DNA of 39,644 bases, from contig CANRQN010000012.1 of NCBI GenBank assembly GCA_947641575.1, forward strand, positions 1 through 39,644. Reading direction: 5' to 3'. Under the pieces are notes generated by a model. It was not told where the DNA came from. It saw only the letters and a list, made by a program, of their open reading frames with translations, and did no database searches. Positions 19,576 through 29,408 of the stretch are shown here, piece by piece. The stretch comes from an uncultured Clostridium sp. (lineage in GTDB: Bacteria; Bacillota; Clostridia; TANB77; CAG-508). The position numbers and the translations under genes are program-made. Positions within the stretch are counted from its first letter, which is position 1. Each line of letters starts with the position of its first letter.

Positions 19576-20697
19576 ATGCCAAAAATAAAAAGAGAAAGAG
19601 GAATAACACTAGTAGCACTAATTATCACAATTATAGTATTAATACTATTAGCAGCAGTAACGATATTTGCATTTACAGAATCAGGGATATTGCAAACAAC
19701 AAGTAAGGAAGCAGAGAATTATGCAAATATCCAGAGATATGAAGAAGAGGTAATACAAATCATCTCAGACTTTGCAGATGATGTAGTAAGAAATATAACA
19801 AGCATAGGTGGAGAAAGCAATGACGGTGGAGGAAGTGGAAGCGACGAAGGAAGCAATAATCCACCAAAACCAGAAAATGAACCAATAGAGATAGCAGATG
19901 TAGGGAAATATGTATACTATAAACCAAATAGTGGAACATATGAAAAGGCTACACTAGACCAATATTCAGGAAGTACAGGAAATAGTGCATTTACAACAGA
20001 GGAGGACTTAAAATGGAGAATATGGAATGTAGATGATAAAAATCTATATCTAATATCAGAAAAAGAAACAACACAGCAATTAATATTAACAGGTTCACGT
20101 GGATATAACAATGGAGTGACATTATTAGATGAAATATGTAATACATGTTATAAAGGGAACTTCACAGGAATAAGTGCAAAAAACTTAAAAGTAGAAGATT
20201 TAGAAAAAGTAATGGAAATACCAAAAGATGCAAATTATAGTACACAGCCATATCCAGAATTTACAGGCAATGCTCCATATATATGGAGACAGAATGAATC
20301 AGCGAGTTGGACTGCCTCAAAAAATAACAAAAGTACAGCATATTCATTGACAACACAGACAGGAAGTAAAGCAGCGATGAGACCATGGTATAACACATAT
20401 GCAAGTGTAGCATTACCAGCAGGGACATATAAAGATATAATAAAAAGAGGAAAATACTGGCTGTCGTCGCGTTTTGCTTATCTGGGTAGCAGTAACCATT
20501 GCTTTTTCGGTATCCATGTGGTTAGCTCCGGCACCCTCTTTGGTAAAGATAGCATAGAACATGGCTATTTGTACCATAGTTACGGGAACGGATATTCGCC
20601 TACAGCGTCGGTTCGCCCTCTAGTCACAATCCCAAGAGACTCATTTACAGGAACATGGGATGAAGCACATGAGAATCTAAGTATAAAACCAATATAA
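19576..20697 (+). CDS. Pilin-like surface protein with variable-looking C-terminal domain
   Basis: 373 aa. The N-terminus KRERGITLVALIITIIVLIL is a type IV prepilin signal (basic leader, G|I-T cleavage site, hydrophobic helix). A Gly/Ser-rich linker (GGESNDGGGSGSDEG, ~residues 79-95) leads to a ~270-residue ectodomain ending WLSSRFAYLGSS...ASVRPLVTIPR, the pattern of the C-type-lectin/FGE-like domains seen in diversity-generating retroelement targets. Bases 20461-20640 are visibly richer in G/C than the rest of the gene. No RT or template repeat is present in the window. All CGG trinucleotides in it are out of phase. Confidence 0.65.
   Translation: MPKIKRERGITLVALIITIIVLILLAAVTIFAFTESGILQTTSKEAENYANIQRYEEEVIQIISDFADDVVRNITSIGGESNDGGGSGSDEGSNNPPKPENEPIEIADVGKYVYYKPNSGTYEKATLDQYSGSTGNSAFTTEEDLKWRIWNVDDKNLYLISEKETTQQLILTGSRGYNNGVTLLDEICNTCYKGNFTGISAKNLKVEDLEKVMEIPKDANYSTQPYPEFTGNAPYIWRQNESASWTASKNNKSTAYSLTTQTGSKAAMRPWYNTYASVALPAGTYKDIIKRGKYWLSSRFAYLGSSNHCFFGIHVVSSGTLFGKDSIEHGYLYHSYGNGYSPTASVRPLVTIPRDSFTGTWDEAHENLSIKPI
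20461..20640 (+). other. GC-rich patch, candidate exchanged or diversified cassette
   Basis: About 180 bases with codons rare elsewhere in this genome (CTG, GTC, TCG, CGC, GGC, ACC), inside an A/T-rich gene. It encodes most of the conserved SSRFAYLGSS to ASVRPLVT section. The switch back to A-rich codons is abrupt at both ends. Confidence 0.5.
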
Positions 20698-20702
20698 AAA
20701 GT

Positions 20703-20738
20703 AAAAAGTACGAGTAAAATCGTGCCTTTTATTTTTTT
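20703..20738 (+). terminator. Terminator after the pilin-like gene
   Basis: AAAAAGTACGA / TCGTGCCTTTT (imperfect) followed by ATTTTTTT. Confidence 0.65.
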
Positions 20739-20884
20739 CTCTAATAGGAAAGTTCTCCGAACTTCCTATTAGAGAAAAGAATTGCACACAAATTTTACTT
20801 TGTAAAATTTGGCGCACGAACAACGGGCGTGGCATGAAACTAACCTAAAAAGTTAGAGTATTTTAAGTCATGCCACTGTTGTTC
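20737..20884. repeat. Three consecutive palindromes
   Basis: (1) TTCTCTAATAGGAA-(A)GTT / AACTTCCTATTAGAGAA, 20737-20776. (2) CAAATTTTAC / GTAAAATTTG, 20789-20811. (3) A compound stem: GAACAAC (20818-20824) / GTTGTTC (20878-20884) enclosing TGGCATGA (20830-20837) / TCATGCCA (20868-20875), enclosing CTAAC / GTTAG. They fill half of the 316-nt gap before hpf; the remainder (20885-21013) is plain A/T-rich leader. Repeat-associated DNA or a structured RNA are both possible. Confidence 0.6.
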
Positions 20885-21013
20885 TAATATATTCTTGTAA
20901 TATATCTTCTAAATATTAACTAGTATGCCAATTTTTACGTAAAAACCACTTGCTAAATGCAATTTAATAATGTATAATAATTTCATAGAACAAAAAGGAA
21001 GGAATGGATAATT

Positions 21014-21550
21014 ATGAATATTAAAATAACAGGAAAAGATTTAAAAGCAACAGACGCAATAAAAGAATATGTAGAAAAGAAATTAGAAAGAATAGAAAAA
21101 TACTTTGATGAAGAATTTGATGTAAATGTTACAATAAGAACTGAAAAAAATATGCAAATTGCAGAAATGCATGTAATAACAAGAGCAAATACATATAGAG
21201 CAGTAACAGAACATAGAGACCTATATGCATCAATAGACAAAGACATAGATATATTAGAAGGACAAATCAGAAAAGCAAAAACAAAAAGAGAGAGAATAAA
21301 CAAAGAAGAATCAATCAAAATAAAAGAAGGCGTTATCATGCCAAATAAAGAAGTTGTAATAGAAGACGAAATACTAAAAACAATATACTATGATATAAAA
21401 CCAATAGCACCAGAAGATGCAAAACTAAAACTACAAGAAATGAGAGGAAACAACTTCTTAACATTCATAAATATCGACACAGGAAAAGTAAATGTAATAT
21501 TTAGACTAAAAGATGGAAAAAACTTCGGTCTAGTAGAACCAGAATGCTAA
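21014..21550 (+). CDS. hpf: Ribosome hibernation promoting factor, long form
   Basis: 178 aa, the length of long HPF. N-terminal HPF/RaiA domain (MNIKITGKDLKATDAIKEYV, KKLERIEKYFDE, ADxH-like AEMHVITRANTY), a charged linker, and the C-terminal dimerisation domain (KPIAPEDAKLKLQEMRGNN, FLTFINIDTGKVNVIFRLKD). It dimerises 70S ribosomes into inactive 100S particles in stationary phase. GGAAGGAATGG precedes ATG 21014. Frame intact. Confidence 0.94.
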   Translation: MNIKITGKDLKATDAIKEYVEKKLERIEKYFDEEFDVNVTIRTEKNMQIAEMHVITRANTYRAVTEHRDLYASIDKDIDILEGQIRKAKTKRERINKEESIKIKEGVIMPNKEVVIEDEILKTIYYDIKPIAPEDAKLKLQEMRGNNFLTFINIDTGKVNVIFRLKDGKNFGLVEPEC

Positions 21551-21578
21551 ATAGAAAACCAAAATTAAAATAAAACCT

Positions 21579-21630
21579 AAGAATTCAAAAAATTCTATTG
21601 CAAATTGCTAATTTTTTGGATTCTTATTTT
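21579..21630 (+). terminator. Terminator after hpf
   Basis: Stem AAGAATTCAAAAAATT (21579-21594) / AATTTTTTGGATTCTT (21610-21625) followed by ATTTT. Confidence 0.7.
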
Positions 21631-21640
21631 TAAAAGGAGC

Positions 21641-21761
21641 AATAGTGTGAAAAAACAAGTTTTTCCACACTATTAGAATTCCATCGCCCTCAAAATTCAA
21701 AGAATTTTGAGATGGCTAATTTTAACCTCTCTCATTCTCGCAAATTTAATGAAGAGGTTAT
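21641..21761. repeat. Second palindrome cluster
   Basis: (1) AATAGTGTGAAAAA / TTTTTCCACACTATT with one bulge, 21641-21674. (2) CTCAAAATTC / GAATTTTGAG with a 3-nt loop inside CCATC / GATGG, 21681-21715. (3) AACCTC / GAGGTT, 21726-21761. Same style as 20737-20884 but a different sequence. It lies between hpf and ogg. Confidence 0.55.
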
Positions 21762-21809
21762 TATATAAAACATTTGTTAGAGTAATAATTTGCTCGAATG
21801 GAGGTTAAA

Positions 21810-22674
21810 ATGAAAAAACAAAAATACATATTAGAAAACTGTACATCATTTGAGGTAAAAGATATATTTGATTGTGGACAATGCTTTAGATGGAATGAAG
21901 AAGAAGACAAAAGTTACACGGGAATATTTGGAAACAATGTACTAAATGTAAAAAAAGAAAATGGCAAAGTAATATTTGAAGGAATATGTGATGGAAACAT
22001 CGAAGAAATATGCAAAAAATACTTTGACTTAAATACAGACTATGAAGAAATAAAAAACAAGCTTTCAAAAATAGATGAGCATTTAAAACAAAGTGTAGAA
22101 TACGGAAAAGGAATAAGAATTCTAAGACAAGACCTTTGGGAAACAATCATATCATTTATAATATCTGCAAATAACAACATTCCTAGGATAAAAGGTATAA
22201 TAGATAGAATTTCAAAAAAATATGGGACAAAAATTGAATATAATGGAAAAGAATATTACACATTTCCAAGCATGGAAAGTTTATCTAAAGCTACAGTAGA
22301 AGACCTAAGAGCACTTGGACTAGGTTTTCGTGATAAAAGAATATATGAAACAACCAAAATGTTTATGAATCGGAGAAATAACCCTAGAAGAACTAGAAAA
22401 TGAACAAAGCACTGAAATCTTAAGAAATAAACTAATGGAACTTCCAGGAGTCGGAGGGAAAGTTGCAGATTGTATAATGCTATTTTCACTCAAAAAATTT
22501 GATGTATTCCCAGTAGATGTATGGGTAAGACGTGTAATGAATGAACTATATATAAAAGAAGAAGACGAAACAAAAGTCTCAAAAGAAGCATTGCAAATAC
22601 TTGCAAAAGAAAAATATAAAGACCTAGCAGGACTTGCACAGCAGTATTTATTCTATATGAGAAGAAGCAGCTAA
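21810..22674 (+). CDS. ogg: 8-oxoguanine DNA glycosylase, OGG1 type, one CGG shift
   Basis: 287 aa after repair; start ATG 21810 after GGAGGTTAAA. N-terminal OGG domain (FDCGQCFRWN, GNNVLNVKKENG), then the HhH-GPD fold (LRQDLWETIISFIISANNNI, ALGLGFRDKRI). In-frame CGG (C at 22371) follows MFMN; skipping C gives GEITLEELENEQ. It is then completed by LMELPGVGGKVADCIMLFSL with the catalytic Lys and FPVDVWVRRVM with the catalytic Asp. Without the shift, the enzyme would lose both catalytic residues. It removes oxidised guanine as the first step of base excision repair. It is 15 nt upstream of addB. Confidence 0.92.
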
Positions 22675-22689
22675 AGAGGAAGGAAACTT

Positions 22690-25600
22690 ATGAGCTTAAA
22701 TATAATAAAAGGAAAAGCAGGAAGCGGAAAAAGTACATATTTATTTAAAAAGATTAAAGAAAACATAGAAGGTACTGGAAAAATTTATATAATAACACCA
22801 GAACAGTTCTCATTTACAGCAGAAAAAAAGCTATTAGAAGAAGTAGGGGGAGCTGCTATTAATGCTGAAGTTTTGACATTTAGTAGAATGGCGTATAGAG
22901 TAATAAAAGAAAATGGAAAAAATCTAAAAAACATAGAAGGTTTTGGAAAATCAATGCTAATATATAGCATATTAGAAGAAAATCAAAAAGAGCTCACTTT
23001 TTTAGGAAGAAATATGCAAAATGCAGAAGTAGCAGAAAAGACTATAACAGAATTTAAAAAGCACAATATAAGCAAAGATAGACTTCTAAGTCTAACAAAA
23101 AAGGTAGAAGATAAATATTTAAAAGCAAAACTAGAAGATCTAGCGTTCATTTATAACAAATTTCAAGAAAAAATAGAAGAAAAATTTTTAGATGAAACTG
23201 ATGCACTTTCATATCTTGTAGAAAATATTAAAAATACTGATATGTTTAATAATTCACTAATTTTCATAGATGAATTTGTTCGGATTTACACCTCAAGAAT
23301 ATATGGTCATAGAAGAATTAATGAAATTATCAAGAGACATATATGTAACAATATGTAGGGACAAAGAAGAAGCAATAAATGAAGATAGTGATATTTTTTA
23401 TAGCAATAAGCAAACAGAAGAAAAACTAATAAAACTTGCAAAATTAAATAATATAAAAGTAGGAGAATCAATTTATTTAGACAAAAATTATAGATTCAAA
23501 ACAAAAGAATTAGCACATCTAGAAGAAAATATATACGCAAATATTTATAAAAAATATAAAGACGAAAATAAAAACATAGAATTATTTTTAGCAGCAAATC
23601 CATATTCCGAAATAGAACATGTAGCAAGTAAAATAATAGAAAATGTAAGAGAAAACGGATATAGATATAAAGACATAGGAATAATTACAAAAAACATAGA
23701 CACATACTCAGGACTAATAAAAGCAATATTTACAAAATATGATATACCAGTTTATATAGATGAGAAAAAAGATTTAAGTCAAAACATACTAATAAAGTAT
23801 ATAATAAGTCTTTTAGATGTATTTGCAAAAAACTGGTCATATGATAGCGTTATCTCATATATAAAAACTAAATTCTGTGATATAGAAGAAAAGGACATAT
23901 ATAAATTAGAGAATTATGCAAAAAAGTGGGGAATAAAATATAGCAAATGGTATAAAGAAGACTGGAAATTTGGGGAAGATGAAGAAACTTTAAAAGAACT
24001 AAATAAAATTAGAAAAAAGGCAATAGAACCACTTTTGAAATTTAAAGAAAAATGCTATAAAAACTCAAGTTGCAAAGAATTAACCAAATCAATATACGAA
24101 TTTTTAATACAAAATGAAATAGACAAAAAACTAAAACAAAAAGCAGAAGAAATAAGTTTTATAAGTGCAGACTTAGCTAGTGAATATGAAGCTAGTTTTA
24201 ATACAGTAATAAAAATTTTAGATGAAATTGTAAAAATATTTGGAGAAGAAGAGATAAATTTTGAAAGGTATGTATCATTCCTAAAAATATCATTTTCAGA
24301 AAATGGACTTGGGAAAATACCAGCAGGATTTGATGGAGTAACAGTCGGAGATGTAGATAGGTCAAGAAGCCATAGAGTTAAAATCATATATATAATACGG
24401 ATTAAATGATGGAAGTTTCCCAAGCGTAAATACAGATGAAGGATTTTTAAATGATAATGACAGGGAAAACCTAAAGCTTATGGATGTAGAACTTGCAAAA
24501 ACAACATTAGAGGCATTATATAACGATAACTTTAACATTTATAAAGCATTTACGACAAGTGAGGAAAAACTATACATTTCATATATTTCATCTGATAGTG
24601 AAGGGGTAGCCCAGAAACCATCCACTTTACTCTTAAAAATAAAAAAAATATTTTTGAATTTAAAAGAAGAAAGTGATGTAATTGAGAAGAAAACAGAAAT
24701 TACTAAAAAAGCAGCAGTCTTTGACGAACTACTTTTAAATATTAGAAACTTTAAAGATGGAAAAGAAATAGATGAGATTTGGTTTGAAGTATATAAGATA
24801 TTTGAAGAAGATCAAAAATGGAATTTTAAATTAAAAACAGCAATAAAAGGTTTAGATTTTACAAATGAACCAGAAGAAATAAAGAAAGAAAATATAGGAA
24901 AATTATATGGAAATACATTAAAAACCAGTGTATCAAAGCTTGAGAGTTATCAAAAATGCCCATTTTCATTTTATCTAAAATATGGATTGAAACTAAAAGA
25001 AAAAGATATCTTTAAACTAGAAGGCTTAGACACAGGAAGCTTTATGCATGATGTGATAGATACATTTTTCGAAGAAGTAGAGAATAGAAATATAAGCTTA
25101 AGAGAAATAAAAGATGAAGAAGTAAGAGATATAATAGAAAAAATAATAGAAGAAAAGCTAAAACTTAAGGAAAATTATATATTTACAAGTTCAGCAAAGT
25201 TTAAGAACCAAACTTTAAGACTAAAAAGACTAATATATAAGGCTATGAAATATATAATATTATCAATAACACAAAGTGATTTTAATGTATTTGGACATGA
25301 AGTAGAATTTGGAGAAAATAAAAAATATCCACCAATAGAAATAGAACTAGAAAATCGGAAAGAAAGTACAAATAACAGGAAAAATAGATAGAATAGACAT
25401 GGCAAAAGATGAAGAAGGAAAATACCTTAGAATAATAGATTACAAATCATCAAACAATTTTATAAACTTAAATGATGTAGTATATGGTCTTCAGCTCCAG
25501 CTTTTAACATATCTAGACGCAGTATGCAAAATAGAAAATGTAATGCCAGCTGCTGTATTATATTTTAATATAGTAGAAGAGAAGATAGATAAAAGAAAAA

Positions 25601-26016
25601 CAAAAGAAGAAATAGAAGATGAAATAAAGAAAAACTTTAAGATGAAGGGATTACTAGTATCAGATGTAAAACTAATAAAGATGATGGATAAGAACTTAGA
25701 AACAGGATACTCTGATATGGTTCCAGCATATTTAAAAAGCGATGGAGAAATATCAGAAAATTCTTCAAGTGTGGTGGCTAAAGAACAGTTTAAGGCTTTA
25801 CAAAAATATATAATAAAAACAATAAAAAATATATCTAAAGAAATTCTTAAGGGGAAAATAGACATAAAACCGTATTATAAAGCTAAAAAAACACCATGTG
25901 AATACTGCGAGTATAAAGCTATATGCCAGTTTGATAAAAATAAGTTTTGTAATAGTTATAATTATATTCCACAGCTTTCAAAAGAAGAAATTTGGAATAT
26001 GATAAATTCTGATTAA
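22690..26016 (+). CDS. addB: ATP-dependent nuclease subunit AddB, three CGG shifts
   Basis: 1,107 aa after repair (B. subtilis AddB ~1,170). N-terminal Walker A GKAGSGKST and ITPEQFSFTAEKKLLEE. Shift 1: IDEFV then CGG (C 23281) to GFTPQEYMVIEELM, the AddB Walker-B-like region. Shift 2: KIIYII then CGG (C 24398) to GLNDGSFPSV, a hallmark helicase motif. Shift 3: ELEN then CGG (C 25356) to GKKVQITGKIDRID in the nuclease domain, followed by DYKSS. The iron-sulphur cysteines are present: KCPFSFYLKYG early and CEYCEYKAIC near the end. AddAB processes double-strand breaks for recombination. addA is not downstream here, which is unusual. A structured repeat follows. Confidence 0.93.
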
Positions 26017-26051
26017 AACAAAGAGGCCTTGCTTTTTCTTGTTCTACGATG

Positions 26052-26179
26052 GTTATTAATATTTATTTTATTCTCATTCTTTGCTGTCGGGCTCCTCTCG
26101 GACCCTCCATTCGCCTAGGGTCACATCCATTTTGGGAGCTTCCCTGCGCATCATTTCGAAAAAAATAAATATTAATAAC
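26052..26179. repeat. Structured dispersed repeat, copy A
   Basis: Perfect 18-bp closing arms GTTATTAATATTTATTTT (26052-26069) / its complement at 26162-26179. They enclose a core beginning TTCTTTGCTGTCGGG, which recurs in copy B at 29204-29334. The core folds into GGG-TCC/GGACCC, ACCCT/AGGGT and GGGA/TCCC hairpins. Confidence 0.8.
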
Positions 26180-26237
26180 TTGTGTGGATTTTGAATGTAG
26201 ATAACCTCTTTGAATAATAGATTTAAAGGAGATTTTA

Positions 26238-26835
26238 ATGCAAGTTATTGGAATTACTGGAATTTCTGGAACAGGGAAAAGTACTGTTTCAGAAAGAATT
26301 GCCAAAATTAAAAATGCTTATATTATAAATGCAGATAAAGTTGTGCGTGATTTACAAGAAAAAGGAAATGAATATTATGAAAAGATAGTGGATACTTTTG
26401 GGAGTGGAGTTATAAATCAAGAAGACCGGAAGCTTAGATAGGAAAAGGATTTCAAATCTTATATTTCATGATAAGACAAAGAGGGAATTACTTAATAAGC
26501 TAACGACTGAGTATGTTGTGCCAGAGATAAAAGAAGAGGCAAGGAAGAATGCAAAGAGCAAAACAGTAATAATTGATGCACCACTTTTATTTGAGACAAG
26601 GCTTGATAAGATTTGTGACATAACTATTGGAGTTATTGCAAACAAAGAAACTTGTATAAATAGAATTTGCAAAAGAGATAGAATAAGTGAAGAAGCAGCT
26701 AAAGCAAGAATAAATAGTCAAAATAAAGAAAGTTTCTTTAAAATAAATTGTGATTACTGCATAAATAATGAAATTGGGGAAAATTTAGAAAAACAGATAA
26801 ATGAGATATTTGAACGGAAAGAATTTGTCAAATGA
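26238..26835 (+). CDS. coaE: Dephospho-CoA kinase, one CGG shift and a second at its end
   Basis: Last step of coenzyme A synthesis. 198 aa after the first shift. P-loop GITGISGTGKSTVSERIA, ADKVVRDLQ. CGG (C at 26427) follows NQED; skipping C gives GSLDRKRISNLIF, the family's DG.LDR motif. Then VIDAPLLFETRL, CDITIGVIANKETCI and CDYCINNEIGENLE. Near the end a second in-frame CGG (C at 26815) follows EIFE. Read as Arg, the protein stops five codons later at 26835; shifted like all other sites, it runs directly into pgeF, giving a ~453-aa fusion. Start ATG 26238 with AAAGGAGAT. Confidence 0.9.
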
Positions 26836-27601
26836 AAATACTTTGCATCTTTATAAAGGAGATATAGAATATTTACAATTTAGAAAACTAATAGAATATG
26901 AAGAAAAGATAGAACAATGCTATACTTTAAAACCACTAGACTTTAAGGCAGGTGAAAATTTAGAAGAAGAATATAAAGAAATTTGTAAAGTTCTAAAATT
27001 AGACACAAAAAACATATATAGGCCAAAGCAAACACATTCAACAAGTGTAAAAAAAGTAGAATTTCAAGGGATACATGACAAAGAATTTGAAAATGTAGAT
27101 GGATTAATTACAGATAAAACAGACAAGATATTATCACTAACATTTGCAGATTGTATTTGTTTATACTTTTATGATCCAGTAAAAAATGTAATAGGTTGTA
27201 TTCATTCAGGATGGAGAGGAACATATAACAAAATTTCAAAGATAGCAGTAGAAGCTTTGAAAAAAGAATATAATGTAGAACCAAAAGATTTGATATGTGT
27301 AATAGCACCAAGTATTAGGAGTTGCTGTTTTGAAGTAGACAAAGATGTGAAAGATATGTTTTATGAAAAATTTAAGAATACAGAAGAAATAAACCAAATC
27401 ATAAAAAAATCTAAGGATAATAACAAATATTATATTGACACAGTACTAATAAATAAGGTAATATTAAAAAGAGAAGGATTAAGAGAAGAAAATATAATAG
27501 ACAGCAAAATTTGTACAAAATGTAATTCAGAGAAACTACATTCATACAGACAATATAAAGAAAAATCAGGAAGAAATACAGGGCTAATTGCCTTAAGATA
27601 A
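26816..27601 (+). CDS. pgeF: PgeF/YfiH-type multicopper-oxidase-fold enzyme, no clear start of its own
   Basis: Purine nucleoside phosphorylase / peptidoglycan-editing family (DUF152). Seen: PKQTHSTSVKK, DGLITDKTDKILSLTFADCICLYFYD with the metal Cys, GCIHSGWRGTYN with the catalytic His, and C-terminal HSYRQYKEKSGR. The coding frame begins at the GGA that follows the coaE CGG (C 26815). The ATG at 26801 in this frame has no ribosome-binding site, nor do the TTGs at 26825 and 26843. This favours translation as a CoaE-PgeF fusion by the +1 shift. Separate initiation remains possible. Confidence 0.85.
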   Translation, partial: GKNLSNENTLHLYKGDIEYLQFRKLIEYEEKIEQCYTLKPLDFKAGENLEEEYKEICKVLKLDTKNIYRPKQTHSTSVKKVEFQGIHDKEFENVDGLITDKTDKILSLTFADCICLYFYDPVKNVIGCIHSGWRGTYNKISKIAVEALKKEYNVEPKDLICVIAPSIRSCCFEVDKDVKDMFYEKFKNTEEINQIIKKSKDNNKYYIDTVLINKVILKREGLREENIIDSKICTKCNSEKLHSYRQYKEKSGRNTGLIALR

Positions 27602-27630
27602 AACTTTTCGTAAAGAGAGGAAAAAGAAAA

Positions 27631-29156
27631 ATGGATGAACAAGCAAAAATGCTTTTGTATAGACAACTAATGAAATTTGAAGCAATGTCAAAAATAAAAG
27701 AAATAGAACTAATAACATGGGAAGAATATTTGAAATTAGACAAAAAAGAAGCTTTAGAATATGCATCAGATTATAGAGATAGATGCTCAGAGGAATTTAA
27801 TAGAAAGGCAAAGAAAAAAGAAAGAAGACCACTTTATTTAGAATTACCAGAGATGGACTTTGAAGGAGAGGACTTAAGTGACTTTTATCTTCATAACTTT
27901 ATGCCAGGATATGCAAAAGAAAGAGCAAATGGAAAAAAGGTTTTTATTACAACAAAAATAAACTTAAAAAATACAAACTGTGTAATAAATATGGGAACAA
28001 TAAGACCAATAATAATCTCACTTGATCGGAAAAACCATAAGAGAAATTACAGCAGATATAAAAAAGTGTGATTTTAGAGGATGTACAGTTTTTGGAAAAT
28101 TTCAAAATAGTAGAGCAAAACTAGAATATACACAAAACAACTTGCCAGAAGAATATATAGAAAGATTGATAAACTATAAAGTGCCAGAAGAAGCTGTTAT
28201 AACAACAGATAGTGTGTATTTGGACATGATGGAAGGAAAACTTATAAGAGGTACTAATGGATTAAATAAAGTAAAGCAAATAGTAGACTATGACCTAAGC
28301 GACATAAAAGAAAGAATTTGGAATTATAGAACTGTTATTAGGGATTATAAAATAGATATTTCATATACAGGAGCATTTTTATATCAATATGGAATGGAAT
28401 CAATAGGAAAAGAAAACTACTATATAGACTTAGATGGAAGAGCGAAAGAAGCATATTTAAAAGGTGAAATAGACTATGTAGAAAAAGTATATAATGAGCT
28501 AAACAAAGAAACTAAAAGACTTTTAGTTAGCCTTGCACTTAGAGATCGGAAGAGAAGAATTTGTAAAAAGACATAAAAAAGAATTAAAAGGAGTACAAAA
28601 AAAATATATTGAAGCAAGAGATAGCAAAATAAGGATAGCAGAAGAAAATAAAAAGATAAAAGAACATATTAAAAATGAATATAAAGAAGGTAAAAGAGTT
28701 GAATTTGAAATTGACCTTATGAAAGCTGATTTAGAAATAAGAAGTGAAATACTAGAAGAAATATATAATGAAGGAGATTTAGAATTTTCAAAAAGATACT
28801 TTGAAATAATGAGTCCAAAACTAAAAAATGAAATACTTCTTGGAGAATACAAAAAAGGGAATATAGATTTTGTGCATAAGAATTTTGGACAAATTGATAA
28901 TGGAAGTTTAAAAGAAGCTATCTTAGAAAAAGAGTTAAAAGATAAAAATTATAAATTCTTATATGCAAATTATAATTATATATATAATAAAGATGTAAGA
29001 GAAAAAATAATAAGAGTTGCATATAAAGAAGAAAATGTAGATTTCTTAAATGCACATCTAGAAGATGTACCAAAAAATATAAAATTGGAAGCTGCAATTA
29101 AGTTTAAGAATTTGAAGCTGTCAAAGGAAGAGATGGCAGAGCTTTTAAAAAGATAA
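27631..29156 (+). CDS. Unknown ~507-aa protein with solenoid-like repeats, two CGG shifts
   Basis: Not recognised. Start ATG 27631 after GAGAGGAAAAAG. First CGG (C at 28027) follows IIISLD; skipping gives GKTIREITADIKKCDF. Second (C at 28547) follows LALRD; skipping gives GREEFVKRHKKELKG. Both resume a uniform Lys/Glu-rich frame of the same style. The N-terminal part has DLSDFYLHNFMPGYAKERAN and a beta segment (NCVINMGTIRPIII, FRGCTVFGKFQNS, a pentapeptide-like stretch). The last ~120 residues hold four ~30-residue helical units (GDLEFSKRYFEIM, NIDFVHKNFGQI, NYKFLYANYNYI, NVDFLNAHLEDV), an alpha-solenoid, so a binding or scaffold role is likely. No signal peptide. A structured repeat follows. 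Confidence 0.7.
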
Positions 29157-29203
29157 AGGAAATGTTATGGTTCATGGCTTTAATGTGGTAATGTCCTGAT
29201 AAC

Positions 29204-29334
29204 TAGGGAATTATATTTATTTTGTACTTGTTCTTTGCTGTCGGGATCCTAGCGGACCCTCCATTCGCAAAGGGTCAACTCCACTCTGGGAGCATCCCTG
29301 CGCAGAACTTCGTAAAAATAAATATAACTCCCTA
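29204..29334. repeat. Structured dispersed repeat, copy B
   Basis: Arms TAGGGAATTATATTTATTTT (29204-29223) and its near-complement (29315-29334, one mismatch). The core starts TTCTTTGCTGTCGGG as in copy A and is roughly 80% identical to it. The outer arm sequence differs from copy A but still pairs, so pairing rather than sequence is kept. Confidence 0.8.
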
Positions 29335-29408
29335 CACGGATTTTAAATTAAACTAGCCGTAAATTGTAATATGAATATTTTAAAATATTTTAACCAATTG
29401 GAGGAAAA

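Noticed and set aside
22640..22693. Possible further frameshift at the end of ogg: one base less would give FYMREAAKEEGNL and a stop overlapping the addB ATG.
   Set aside because: No CGG is present, the zero-frame end gives a normal protein length, and the 15-nt gap contains a good RBS for addB.
26063..26305. Minus-strand ORF across repeat copy A.
   Set aside because: It covers the structured repeat and the start of coaE; there is no start signal and no equivalent in copy B.
28541..28556. AGATCGGAAGAG resembles the start of a common Illumina adapter; the CGG sites could be adapter-related artefacts.
   Set aside because: Only one site matches beyond 6-7 bases. The other sites share only CGGA or CGGT, genuine coding sequence continues on both sides of every site, and the C is always in codon phase 1.
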